Assembly (NCBI GenBank): GCA_025454275.1
Contig: JALOOS010000001.1
Span: 1 to 35,475 of the forward strand
Origin: Desulfobacterales bacterium
GTDB taxonomy: Bacteria > Desulfobacterota > Desulfobacteria > Desulfobacterales > SpSt-501
Reading direction: 5' to 3'
Length of the DNA: 35,475 bases
A program made the position numbers and the translations under genes. Positions 23,513-31,107 of this stretch are shown here, piece by piece; the stretch's first letter is position 1, and every line of letters begins with the position of its first letter. The notes under the pieces were generated by a model, which was not told the origin of the DNA, ran no database searches, and saw only the letters and a program-made list of their open reading frames with translations.

Positions 23513-25453
23513 ATGCATCGTGACGGGTTGCGGTATCTCCTGATCGGGCTGGCCGTGATGGCGGCGGCCGCGGCCTGCGGCCCCCGGCCGCGGCCGGGGG
23601 TCGCTCCCTTCCCCAAGCATCGGGCTGCGGCCGACGACCTTTTTCAGAGAGCCGAGCGCAGCTATGGGCAGCAAGCGTATGAACAGGCCCTGGCCCTTTT
23701 CGGCGACTACATCGGCCGCTACCCCGACGAGCCCCTGGCGCCGGCCGCCCTTATGAGAATCGGCGCGATCCACGGCCTGCAGGGCAATCCCGCCCGCGCG
23801 CGCCTGGCTTATACCCAGCTGATTTCGGAATACCCCGCCAGCCCCATGGCCGCGGAGGCGATGGTGGAGACCCTGCGCCTGCTTACCCTGGAGGGGGAGT
23901 TCCGCGAAGTGGTCGCCCGGGCCCCGGCCGCCCTGTCGATGATGAGCACGCCCGGGCAGCGCCTGCGGGCCCTCTCCCTGATCGGGGATGCCTACATGGG
24001 CCTGGGGGCTCCCCTGGAGGCGGTCGAGGCGTATACCGGCGCCCTGAAAATGGCGGGCGCGGCAGAACAGGAGGCTGTCGCCGCGAAGCTGAAAGCGGCG
24101 CTGATGCGCCTGACCCCCGCGGATGTGGAGACCCTGGCCGCCCGCCGTGACGACCGCCTGCCGATGGATTACCTGCTGTTTCAGGCTGGGCTCCTTTTTG
24201 CCCGCGAGGGGCGCCCCCGCGAGGCGCAGGTCCTTCTCAACGCCTTCCTGGAGCGCTACCCGGCCCACAGCCAGGCTGCGCGCGCAACCCAGGCCCTGGT
24301 CGAGATCCAGAAGGCCGGGCCGCGCGATTGGATCAACCTGGGCGCCCTCCTGCCGCTGAGCGGGGCCTACCAGGCCATCGGCCAGAAAGCGCTGCGCGGT
24401 CTCGAGCTGGCGGTCAGCCGCCACAACGCCCGCGGAATCCCGCCCCAGGTGAGGCTGATCTTAAAGGACACCGCCTCCGATGCGGCCGCGACCGTGCAGG
24501 CGCTTCAGGAGCTCGACCGCGAAAATGCGGCGGCGGTGATCGGCCCCCTGGTGCACGTCGAGGCCGCCGCCGCCGAGGCCCAACGGTTGGGACTGCCGAT
24601 CATCGCGATCACCCAGAGGGACCAGCTCTCCGGCCTCGGGCCCTACGCGCTGCGCAACTTCATCACGCCCAAGGCCCAGGCGCAATCGCTGGCGGCGTTT
24701 GCCGCCGGCCGACTGGGCATCACCCGCGCCGTCATTCTCTTTCCCGATGAGACCTACGGGCGGACCTTTGCGGCGCTTTTCCGCGAGGAGTTTCAGGGCC
24801 GGGGCGGCCAGGTCCTGGACGCGCTGGCCTACAGCCCCGAGGCGGTCGATTTCTCCCCCGTCATCCGGCGGCTGCTGCACTTTGCGCGGCGGGTTCCCAA
24901 GGAGGGTCGTCCCGGGGGCGTTGCGCCGCGCCCGCCGGACGCACGGCGCCGCTCGCTGGAGGAAAAAGAGTACGATCTCGAGTTCGATTTCGAGGCGATC
25001 TTCATTCCCGACGACCCCAAAAAGGCGGGCATGCTCGTCCCGCAGCTCTCCTACCACGACATCCGGGGGGTCCAGCTGCTGGGGACCAACTTGTGGAACT
25101 CGGAGGCGCTGATCCGCTACGCCGAGGCCTATGTGCAGGGAGCGGTCATGCCGGAGGGGTTCTTCCCGGGCAGCCTCGACCCGCAGACCGTGCAGTTTGT
25201 CAGCGCCTTCGAGGAGACCTACCAGGAGAAGCCGGGAATCATCGAGGCCATCGTCTACGATTCGGCGCGGATGGTGCTCGAGGCGGCCGGCCGCCCCGGG
25301 GTGCGGCTGCGGAGCGACATCGCAGCCCATCTCCGGCGGCCGGAGGGGTTCGCGGGCCTCACCGGCTTCACCCGCTTTGACGAGAGCGGCGAGGTGCAGA
25401 AAACCCTGCGCATTCTGCAGGTGCGCGGCCGCCGCTTCATCGAACTCGACTAG
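23513..25453 (+). CDS. LpoA-like lipoprotein: TPR domain plus type 1 periplasmic-binding fold
   Basis: 646-aa outer-envelope lipoprotein. The signal peptide ends in an Ala-rich lipobox with Cys22 (AAAAAC). Residues ~40-270 are TPR-like helical repeats (YGQQAYEQALALFGDYIGRY, LLNAFLERYPAHSQAA). Residues ~275-640 form a Peripla_BP_6/Leu-Ile-Val-type fold beginning INLGALLPLSGAYQAIGQKA. This two-part layout is that of LpoA (YraM), the activator of penicillin-binding protein 1A in gammaproteobacteria; similar proteins in this lineage are also labelled ABC substrate-binding. A charged insertion (about 461-495, Arg/Pro then Glu-rich) interrupts the binding domain. The ATG follows GGGAG. The stop is interlocked with the pfk stop. 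Confidence 0.82.
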   Translation: MHRDGLRYLLIGLAVMAAAAACGPRPRPGVAPFPKHRAAADDLFQRAERSYGQQAYEQALALFGDYIGRYPDEPLAPAALMRIGAIHGLQGNPARARLAYTQLISEYPASPMAAEAMVETLRLLTLEGEFREVVARAPAALSMMSTPGQRLRALSLIGDAYMGLGAPLEAVEAYTGALKMAGAAEQEAVAAKLKAALMRLTPADVETLAARRDDRLPMDYLLFQAGLLFAREGRPREAQVLLNAFLERYPAHSQAARATQALVEIQKAGPRDWINLGALLPLSGAYQAIGQKALRGLELAVSRHNARGIPPQVRLILKDTASDAAATVQALQELDRENAAAVIGPLVHVEAAAAEAQRLGLPIIAITQRDQLSGLGPYALRNFITPKAQAQSLAAFAAGRLGITRAVILFPDETYGRTFAALFREEFQGRGGQVLDALAYSPEAVDFSPVIRRLLHFARRVPKEGRPGGVAPRPPDARRRSLEEKEYDLEFDFEAIFIPDDPKKAGMLVPQLSYHDIRGVQLLGTNLWNSEALIRYAEAYVQGAVMPEGFFPGSLDPQTVQFVSAFEETYQEKPGIIEAIVYDSARMVLEAAGRPGVRLRSDIAAHLRRPEGFAGLTGFTRFDESGEVQKTLRILQVRGRRFIELD

Positions 25454-26778
25454 AATTGATGGGTGAGGGCCGGTTGTCCGGTCGCCTCCAGGGCGCTGCG
25501 CCAGAGCATCCCCTTCGGATCCACGTGGCGGCGCTTGCCGGCCAGCAGCTTCATGGGAACGTGGACGAAGTGGTTGTTCCAATTTCCGATCAGCAGATCC
25601 GTCTTCCCGGCCAAGCCGGCATGCACGGCGTTGCGGCCTAAAAAATTGCAGAAGACCCGGTCGTTGGCGTTTGCCGGCAGGCTGCGGATCATGTAGCTGG
25701 GGTCGATGTACTTGATCGAGATCTGGACGTTGCGCTGATGGAAGTAGGCGGTGATCCTCTCCTTGAGGAACATGCCGATGTCCTTGAGCTTGACGTTGCC
25801 CGACAGGTCGAGCTCCTGCGCCTGGCCTTCGAAAAATTTCTGACCGGCGCCCTCGGCCACCACGATGACGGCATGCCCCCGGTCGGCCAGTCGTTTCGCC
25901 AGTGCATCGAGCAGGCCGCCGGGACCCTCCAGGTCGAAATCCACCTCCGGGATCAGAACGAAATTCACGTCCTGCTGGGCCAGGGTGGCCGTGGCCGCTA
26001 TGAACCCCGAGTGCCGGCCCATCAGTTTGATGAGTCCGATCCCGTTGGGGTAGCCTTCGGCTTCGTTGCTCGCGCTCAGGATCGCGCGGGTCGAGACCTC
26101 GACGGCGGTGTCGAAGCCGAACGAGCGGGAGACAAGATAGATATCGTTGTCGATCGTTTTGGGCACACCGACGACGCTGATTTTCAGTCCGCGCTCCAGG
26201 ATGGTGTCGGCGATGCAGGTGGCGGCCTTCAGCGTGCCGTCGCCGCCGATCATGAAGAGAATGCCGATGTTCATGCGCTCCAGGGTATCCACGATTTCGC
26301 CGATCTCCTCGGGGCCGCGGCTGGAGCCGAGCACGACCCCGCCGCGCTCGTGGATGTTGACCACCGTGCGCGGGCTGAGCTCGAGCATGTCGTAGCCGTA
26401 GCGCGGGATGAACCCGCGCAGGCCGTAGCGCACCCCGAAGATGGTGGGGACGCCGTAGCCGTAGTGCAGTTCCAGAACGATCGAGCGGATGATGTCGTTC
26501 AGCCCCGGGCAGAGCCCGCCGCAGGTGACCAGGGCGCATTTGAGCTTGCTCGGGTCGAAGAAGATGGTGCGGCGCGGACCGGCCGGTTCGTAGGAGGGGG
26601 GCGGGATCCCCTCTGCGAGCTGCCGGCAGGCGCGGTTCACGGTGACGTCGATGAGGATCCGGTCCGCATCGGAGACGAAGCTGACGTTGTTCGAGCCGTG
26701 CCCGCGCCGCCGCACAGGCGAGGGAATCCGGGGCTCGCCCAGGGTGGTGATGCGTGTGTTCAAGTGATCGTCGGTCAT
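25450..26778 (-). CDS. ATP-dependent 6-phosphofructokinase (long, plant/trypanosome type)
   Basis: Phosphorylates fructose 6-phosphate to fructose 1,6-bisphosphate. 442 aa, with a ~75-residue N-terminal extension before the first Rossmann strand. Motifs: CGGLCPGLND (86-95), IGGDGT (177-182), PKTIDND (206-212), and GRHSGFIAATATLAQ. Glycine after GGD (GGDGT rather than GGDDT) predicts ATP and not pyrophosphate as donor, while Lys in PKTIDND places it with plant/trypanosomal ATP enzymes. The ATG at 26778 is chosen over 26838 because the upstream part is low-complexity. The stop codon shares a CTAG with the convergent LpoA-like gene. Confidence 0.92.
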   Translation of the reverse strand: MTDDHLNTRITTLGEPRIPSPVRRRGHGSNNVSFVSDADRILIDVTVNRACRQLAEGIPPPSYEPAGPRRTIFFDPSKLKCALVTCGGLCPGLNDIIRSIVLELHYGYGVPTIFGVRYGLRGFIPRYGYDMLELSPRTVVNIHERGGVVLGSSRGPEEIGEIVDTLERMNIGILFMIGGDGTLKAATCIADTILERGLKISVVGVPKTIDNDIYLVSRSFGFDTAVEVSTRAILSASNEAEGYPNGIGLIKLMGRHSGFIAATATLAQQDVNFVLIPEVDFDLEGPGGLLDALAKRLADRGHAVIVVAEGAGQKFFEGQAQELDLSGNVKLKDIGMFLKERITAYFHQRNVQISIKYIDPSYMIRSLPANANDRVFCNFLGRNAVHAGLAGKTDLLIGNWNNHFVHVPMKLLAGKRRHVDPKGMLWRSALEATGQPALTHQF

Positions 26779-26884
26779 GGGAACCCCATCTGTCGGTGCG
26801 ACCGGCCCCGGTGCCGCCGCCGCTTCGGGCACACCCACACGGATGCCTTGCGCGGTCCGGGATGCGTATCGTTTCAGAAAATTA

Positions 26885-26914
26885 TTGACAAAAAGAAATA
26901 AACCGTTCTATAAT
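26885..26914 (+). promoter_or_regulatory. strong sigma-70 promoter of the PxxKW gene
   Basis: Perfect TTGACA (26885-26890), an 18-base spacer and perfect TATAAT (26909-26914), in AT-rich DNA. Predicted transcription start near 26921. A weaker divergent pair toward pfk (TTGTCA at 26891-26886 with TACGCA 17 bases on) shares the -35 region. Confidence 0.8.
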
Positions 26915-26940
26915 ACCACTCTTAAAATTTAATGTCACCC

Positions 26941-26968
26941 AAAAACCGGTCCAGCCGGTTTTTTATTT
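26941..26968 (+). terminator. leader terminator/attenuator between promoter and PxxKW gene
   Basis: AAAAACCGG (26941-26949), loop TCCAG, CCGGTTTTT (26955-26963) and a T-rich tail. This is an intrinsic-terminator structure that starts about 20 bases after the predicted transcription start and ends about 30 bases before the PxxKW start codon. A 20-codon frame (ATG at 26932, TGA at 26992-26994) spans it and stops at the downstream ribosome-binding site. Such placement suggests attenuation or a short RNA. Confidence 0.65.
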
Positions 26969-26999
26969 CTCTCATGGACGTGAAAAGGAGATGATCCCC

Positions 27000-27287
27000 A
27001 TGCGCTGCACGAGCATCAAACCGGGAGTCGAGTGTGCCTTCATGACCGCCAAAGGATGCGGCTACAAGGGCGGGCTGTGCCATCAAGTCGTGGAACAATG
27101 CGGCGGCTGCGGCCGCCAGGGACAGTACGGGTCGGGCTGGTACTGCACCGCCTGCCCGGAGCCGTCGACCAAGTGGCGCACCGGCATCTGCAATCTGGCC
27201 ACCCATGTGTCGGCCCAGGCGGCCTCGCCGGAGACCAAGCAGAAGCTCAATCCGCTGAAGGCCTCCAAGCGCGCCGCCGGAAAATAA
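27000..27287 (+). CDS. PxxKW-type small cysteine-rich protein
   Basis: 95 aa with eleven or so Cys/His-capable residues: MRCTSIKPGVECAF, CGYKGG, CHQVVEQCGGCGR, WYCTACPEPSTKW and GICNLATHV. The PSTKW matches the PxxKW signature of a small cysteine-rich family I recall from deltaproteobacteria; function unknown, metal (Zn or Fe) binding likely. The ATG at 27000 is chosen because AAGGAG lies nine bases upstream; an in-frame ATG at 26991 sits too close to it. Single gene, own strong promoter, leader hairpin and strong terminator, so probably well expressed. Confidence 0.85.
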   Translation: MRCTSIKPGVECAFMTAKGCGYKGGLCHQVVEQCGGCGRQGQYGSGWYCTACPEPSTKWRTGICNLATHVSAQAASPETKQKLNPLKASKRAAGK

Positions 27288-27307
27288 GGCCTGCCGCCGC
27301 CGGTACG

Positions 27308-27339
27308 AAGCCCCCGCCTGCCGGGCGGGGGCTTTTTTT
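27308..27339. terminator. strong intrinsic terminator (shared, convergent)
   Basis: An 11-bp stem AAGCCCCCGCC/GGCGGGGGCTT with loop TGCCG, followed by seven T on the plus strand. It lies 20 bases after the PxxKW stop. The A-run is short on the other side, so it works best for the plus strand, but it also abuts the stop of the convergent aminotransferase gene. Confidence 0.85.
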
Positions 27340-28600
27340 ATGCGTGCCCGCCCCGCTCCAGGGCGGCGAGCCGGATGCAGACGGCCAGCACCTCCATGGC
27401 GGTGCGGATGTCGGCCGCCGCGGGAAACGAGGGGGCGATGCGGACATTCCTGTCGGCGGGATCGTTGCGCAGCGGAAAGGTCGACCCGGCCGGTGTGAAG
27501 GTGACTCCGGCCTCGGCTGCGAGCTGCACCACCCGCCGGGCGCATCCCGGCGGCGTGTCGAGGCTGATGAAGTAGCCCCCGGCCGGCCGGGTCCAGGCAG
27601 CCAGTCCCAGCCCCCCCAACTCCCGTTCCAGAACCGCGAGCGCCGCCTCGAACTTCGGCTTTAGAATGGCGGCATGCTGCTGCATGTGCGCCAGGATTCC
27701 CTCCATGCTCCGGAAAAAGCGGACATGCCGCAGCTGGTTCAATTTGTCCGGACCGATGGTCTGAAAGCCCAGGTGGGATCGGGCCCACGCCATGGCGGCG
27801 CGACTGCCGGCCAGGAAGGCCAGTCCGCTGCCGGCAAAGGAGATCTTCGAGGTGGAACCGAAAAGCAGGACGCGGTCCGGGTGGCCGCTGGCACGGCAGG
27901 CGGCGAGGATATCGGCCAGCCGGGCCGGGGCTCCGTCCAAATGGTGGACGGCATAGGCGTTGTCCCAGAAAATCCGGAAATCAGGAGCCCGCGCCGGCAG
28001 GGCGGCGAGGCGCTCGACCACCGCATCCGAGTAGACTGCGCCGGTTGGGTTGCTGTACTTGGGGACGCACCAGATGCCTTTCACCCGTGGATCGGCGGCG
28101 GCATGCCGCTCCACCGCCTCCATGTCCGGCCCATCGGCCCCCATCGCCACCGGGATCATCTCGATCCCCAGATGCTCGCAGATGGCAAAATGCCGGTCGT
28201 AGCCCGGGCTGGGGCATAGAAACGCGACCCCCTCCTGCCGGCCCCAGGGAGCCACGCCGGGGGCTGCGCCGAAGAGCATGGCCCATGTCATGGCATCATG
28301 CATCAGGGTCAGGCTCGAGCTGCCCCCGATGATCAGCTCCTCGGGGGTCACGCCCATGTACCCGGCAAAAAGCGCCTTGGCTTCGGGGATTCCGTCGAGA
28401 CCCCCGTAGTTGCGGCAGTCGGTGCCGTCCGCGGCTTTATACCCGGCGGGGCCGAGGCCGTCCAGGAGAGACGCGGCCAGGTCGAGCTGCTCGGAACAGG
28501 GTTTTCCCCGGGTCATGTCCAGGCGGATGCCTCGTGACTGAAACTCCCGGTAGCGACGGGTCAGATCGGCTTTCAACTGCTCGCGTTCCATCGGGGTCAT
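27338..28600 (-). CDS. PLP-dependent aminotransferase, subgroup Ic aspartate aminotransferase type
   Basis: 420-aa fold-type I aminotransferase. The N-terminal IRLDMTRGKPCSEQLDL and CRNYGGLDGIPEAK are hallmarks of the subgroup Ic aspartate aminotransferase family (Pfam Aminotran_MocR-like PF12897 as I recall). Other marks are YSNPTG (182-187), the Asp-Asn-Ala-Tyr DNAY (213-216), and the PLP-binding Lys252 in GSTSKISFAG. The likely reaction is aspartate plus 2-oxoglutarate to oxaloacetate plus glutamate; substrate range unproven. ATG 28600 follows GGAAGG at seven bases; ATG 28618 is the alternative. It lies 72 bases after truA, probably in one operon. Confidence 0.9.
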   Translation of the reverse strand: MTPMEREQLKADLTRRYREFQSRGIRLDMTRGKPCSEQLDLAASLLDGLGPAGYKAADGTDCRNYGGLDGIPEAKALFAGYMGVTPEELIIGGSSSLTLMHDAMTWAMLFGAAPGVAPWGRQEGVAFLCPSPGYDRHFAICEHLGIEMIPVAMGADGPDMEAVERHAAADPRVKGIWCVPKYSNPTGAVYSDAVVERLAALPARAPDFRIFWDNAYAVHHLDGAPARLADILAACRASGHPDRVLLFGSTSKISFAGSGLAFLAGSRAAMAWARSHLGFQTIGPDKLNQLRHVRFFRSMEGILAHMQQHAAILKPKFEAALAVLERELGGLGLAAWTRPAGGYFISLDTPPGCARRVVQLAAEAGVTFTPAGSTFPLRNDPADRNVRIAPSFPAAADIRTAMEVLAVCIRLAALERGGHA

Positions 28601-28672
28601 ACGCGTACCTTCCTTCATCTATTTCATTTTAGTGAGGCGGGGCCGGTGAGACCCGCCGCTGCCAAAAGGCCT

Positions 28673-29467
28673 TTAGCATTGCAGCGGCCCTGATTCAATC
28701 CCGCGCGCCGGAACGACCGGGGGGCATTCGTATCGGACCTCGACCAGGAACAGTCCGCGGGCCGGGGCGGTGGGGCCTGCCTGGCGCCGGTCCCGCGAGT
28801 CCAAAATGGCCGCGATGCGGGCGGGTTCGATCTTGCCCCGCCCGACCGCCACCAGCGTTCCGACGATGTTGCGCACCATGCAGCGCAGAAAGCCGTCGGC
28901 CTCGATCTCAAAAATGAGGAGACCCGAATCCGGGTCGCGGCTCCACCCGGCCGCGGTGACGTTTCGCACCGTGTGCGCCCGGGGGCTGCCGGTGCTCTCG
29001 AAGGCCTTGAAATCGCGGCGGCCGACCACGCAAAGGGCCGCCGCCTGCATCGCGGTGAGATCGAGAGGGGTGTGAATGAACCAGCAGGTATGCCGGTCGA
29101 GGGCGCTTCGAACCGTGCGGTTCAGGACCCGGTAGCGGTAGGTTTTGCTCCTGGCGGAAAACCGGGCATGGAAATCATCCGGCACGTGGCGGCACTCCAG
29201 GACGGCGATGTCCGGCGGCAGCAGGCTGTTCAGCCCCTTGAGGAGCTGGCCGGGGTCCAGACGGGTGTCGCAGCGGAAACTGGCGACCTGTCCCAGGGCA
29301 TGCACCCCGGCATCGGTGCGGCCTGCTCCCAGCAGGACCACGGCGGTCCGGGTCAGCGTGCCGAGGGCCTTCTCGATCTCCGCCTGGACGGTCGGCTCAT
29401 CGGCCTGCCGCTGCCAGCCGCTGTAACGGGTGCCGTCGTACTCGATGGTCAGTTTGAAGTTGCGCAT
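28673..29467 (-). CDS. truA: tRNA pseudouridine(38-40) synthase TruA
   Basis: Converts uridines 38-40 of the tRNA anticodon stem-loop to pseudouridine. 264 aa. MRNFKLTIEYDGTRYSGWQ is the family start, catalytic Asp52 is in AGRTDAGVHALGQVASF, and KTYRYRVLN, FKAFESTGS and GFLRCMVRNIVGTL follow. The ATG overlaps by one base the TAA stop of the upstream small gene (TAATG), so truA translation is likely coupled to it. Confidence 0.95.
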   Translation of the reverse strand: MRNFKLTIEYDGTRYSGWQRQADEPTVQAEIEKALGTLTRTAVVLLGAGRTDAGVHALGQVASFRCDTRLDPGQLLKGLNSLLPPDIAVLECRHVPDDFHARFSARSKTYRYRVLNRTVRSALDRHTCWFIHTPLDLTAMQAAALCVVGRRDFKAFESTGSPRAHTVRNVTAAGWSRDPDSGLLIFEIEADGFLRCMVRNIVGTLVAVGRGKIEPARIAAILDSRDRRQAGPTAPARGLFLVEVRYECPPVVPARGIESGPLQC

Positions 29468-29649
29468 TACAAGCGGTCGCAGCGCGTGTCGCCCAGCTCC
29501 GCCTCGAGGGCGTCGTCGATCTGCTCCGGCCGTTCGGCCAGGGAGTGCTCGGCGCCGCAGGCCCTGCAGCGCAGGTAAACCGACCGTCACGTGCGGCGCA
29601 GCTCCAGGCGGCCGCGGCAGCGGCGGCAGAGCCGTTCGATTGGGGGCAT
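29467..29649 (-). CDS. dual-CXXC small protein with in-frame UGA: putative selenoprotein
   Basis: 60-aa zinc-ribbon-like protein if UGA codon 21 (29589-29587) is read as selenocysteine. Residues: MPPIERLCRRCRGRLELRRT, then U21, then RSVYLRCRACGAEHSLAE...CDRL. Cys8/Cys11 and Cys28/Cys31 form the two CXXC pairs. I recall a family in sulfate reducers named 'dual CXXC motif small (seleno)protein', in which this position is Cys or Sec; the R-x-VYLRC context fits. Both halves keep one frame, CAGGAG lies nine bases before the ATG, and the TAA overlaps the truA start. A SECIS-like hairpin follows the UGA. Alternatives are a nonsense-mutated pseudogene or a sequencing error. Function unknown; redox or metal binding likely. 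Confidence 0.75.
29552..29572 (-). promoter_or_regulatory. bacterial SECIS-like hairpin downstream of the UGA
   Basis: On the minus strand, 21 bases after the UGA reach the apical loop. The stem GCGCTGC (29572-29566) pairs with GCGGCGC (29558-29552, one G-U), closing the 7-base loop AGGGCCT. E. coli fdhF has its loop AGGTCT flanked by TTGC and GCAC 17 bases after the UGA, so position, loop start (AGG) and closing GC pairs agree closely. Confidence 0.65.
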
Positions 29650-29725
29650 GGCGTTATTCTCCTGAGCCGCGGCGGCGGGATGGGCATTTCAACATAACCA
29701 CCGCTTACCGCAATCCCACAGAGGC

Positions 29726-29771
29726 TGTCAAACGACCGCCGTCGCCGCCGGTCGAGCTGGTGGGTTTGACA
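29726..29771. promoter_or_regulatory. inverted TGTCAAAC/GTTTGACA pair between divergent genes
   Basis: The 264-base gap between the putative selenoprotein gene and argJ holds a perfect 8-bp inverted pair, TGTCAAAC (29726-29733) and GTTTGACA (29764-29771). Each arm contains a TTGACA pointing outward toward one of the divergent genes. No good -10 is seen at normal spacing on either side, so these may be divergent -35 boxes or a regulator-binding palindrome. Confidence 0.4.
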
Positions 29772-29913
29772 AGCGGCCGGGATTCTGTCAGATCACCGTG
29801 ATAATTCAAACGGTTCCGTGCCCAAGGGGGCTGTCGCGGCGGATGAGGCGTGCTATGGGCTTCAGGGCCCGGTGCGGCCCTCCACGGGCGATCGCATGCA
29901 AGGAGTTGAGACA

Positions 29914-31098
29914 ATGCAGATCATTCCCTGCCCCGGGTTCCGGGCGGCCGGCGTGGCCGCCGGCATCAAGAAAAACGGCCGCAAGGACCTCGGCCTGATC
30001 GTCGCGGACGTCCCGGCGGCGGTCGCCGGGCTCTTCACCCGCAACCAGGTGCAGGCGGCGCCGGTGCGGCTCGACCGCGAACGGGTCCGGGCCGGGGTCT
30101 GCCGGGCGGTCATCGTCAACAGCGGCAACGCCAACTGCTGCACGGGGGCGGACGGCGACCGCGACGCCCGGCGCATGGCCGCCGCGGCGGCGCAGGCGGC
30201 GGCGGTGCCGGCGGATCAGGTGCTGGTGGCCTCGACCGGTGTCATCGGCGAGCGGCTGCCCGTGGAACGCATCGAGCAGGCGCTGCCCGGACTGGTAAGC
30301 GCCCTGGCGCCGGAAGGGGTTGCCGATTTCGCCGAGGCGATCATGACCACCGACCGCGTGCCCAAGGTCGTCTCGCGCCGCGCTCCGGTCGGCGGGCGCA
30401 CGGTCACCGTCACCGGGGTGGCCAAGGGGGCGGGCATGATTCGGCCGGATGTGGCCACCATGCTCTGCTTTATCATGACGGATGCCCGGGTGGAGGCCCC
30501 CCTCCTGCATGCGATGCTCACAGCCGGCGCCGAGCGCTCCTTCAACCGCATCACTGTTGACGGCGACACCAGCACCAACGACACCATCCTGCTGCTGGCA
30601 AACGGTCTCTCCGGCGCTGCAATCGCCACCGAAGCGGAGCGCGCGGCCTTCCGGTCCCTGCTCGACGACACCATGCTGGCCCTGGCCCGCTGGGTGGTCA
30701 AGGATGCCGAGGGGGCCAACAAACTGGTGAGGGTCGCGGTGAACGGTGCCGCATCGGACGCCGATGCCCGTAAAGTCGCGGACACGGTGGCCAACTCCCC
30801 CCTCGTCAAGACGGCCCTTTTCGGCGAGGATGCCAACTGGGGCCGGATCCTGGCGGCGGCGGGCCGGGCCGGGGTGCCCTTCGATCCCGGCCGGGTCGAC
30901 ATCTTCATCGGGCCGGTGCGGATGGCGGCCGGCGGCATGGGCTGCGGCAAGGCGGCCGAGGCCGAAGCGACCCGCGTCCTCAAAACCGATGAGTTCGAGA
31001 TCACTCTCGATCTGCACCAGGGCACGGGGCATGATGCGGTTTTCACCTGCGATTTTTCGATAGACTATGTCAAGATCAATGCGGACTACCGCAGCTAG
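29914..31098 (+). CDS. argJ: bifunctional glutamate N-acetyltransferase / ornithine acetyltransferase ArgJ
   Basis: Transfers acetyl groups in the cyclic arginine pathway. 394 aa, Ntn-type autoprocessed precursor. KGAGMIRPDVATML (171-184) is the cleavage site, with Thr182 as the predicted new N-terminal nucleophile. FTRNQVQAAPV, VIVNSGNANCCTG and VDGDTSTNDT are further family motifs. The ATG at 29914 follows AAGGAG at eight bases. The stop is nine bases before the pseudouridine synthase gene. Confidence 0.95.
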   Translation: MQIIPCPGFRAAGVAAGIKKNGRKDLGLIVADVPAAVAGLFTRNQVQAAPVRLDRERVRAGVCRAVIVNSGNANCCTGADGDRDARRMAAAAAQAAAVPADQVLVASTGVIGERLPVERIEQALPGLVSALAPEGVADFAEAIMTTDRVPKVVSRRAPVGGRTVTVTGVAKGAGMIRPDVATMLCFIMTDARVEAPLLHAMLTAGAERSFNRITVDGDTSTNDTILLLANGLSGAAIATEAERAAFRSLLDDTMLALARWVVKDAEGANKLVRVAVNGAASDADARKVADTVANSPLVKTALFGEDANWGRILAAAGRAGVPFDPGRVDIFIGPVRMAAGGMGCGKAAEAEATRVLKTDEFEITLDLHQGTGHDAVFTCDFSIDYVKINADYRS

Positions 31099-31107
31099 GC
31101 CGCTCCG

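Noticed and set aside
29587..29649. Reading the dual-CXXC gene as a plain pseudogene stopped at codon 21
   Set aside because: The downstream half keeps frame, the second CXXC and a coupled stop, and a SECIS-like hairpin follows the TGA; a nonsense mutation remains the fallback.
29766..29805. TTGACA with GATAAT as an argJ promoter
   Set aside because: The spacer would be 28 bases, far from the 16-18 needed.
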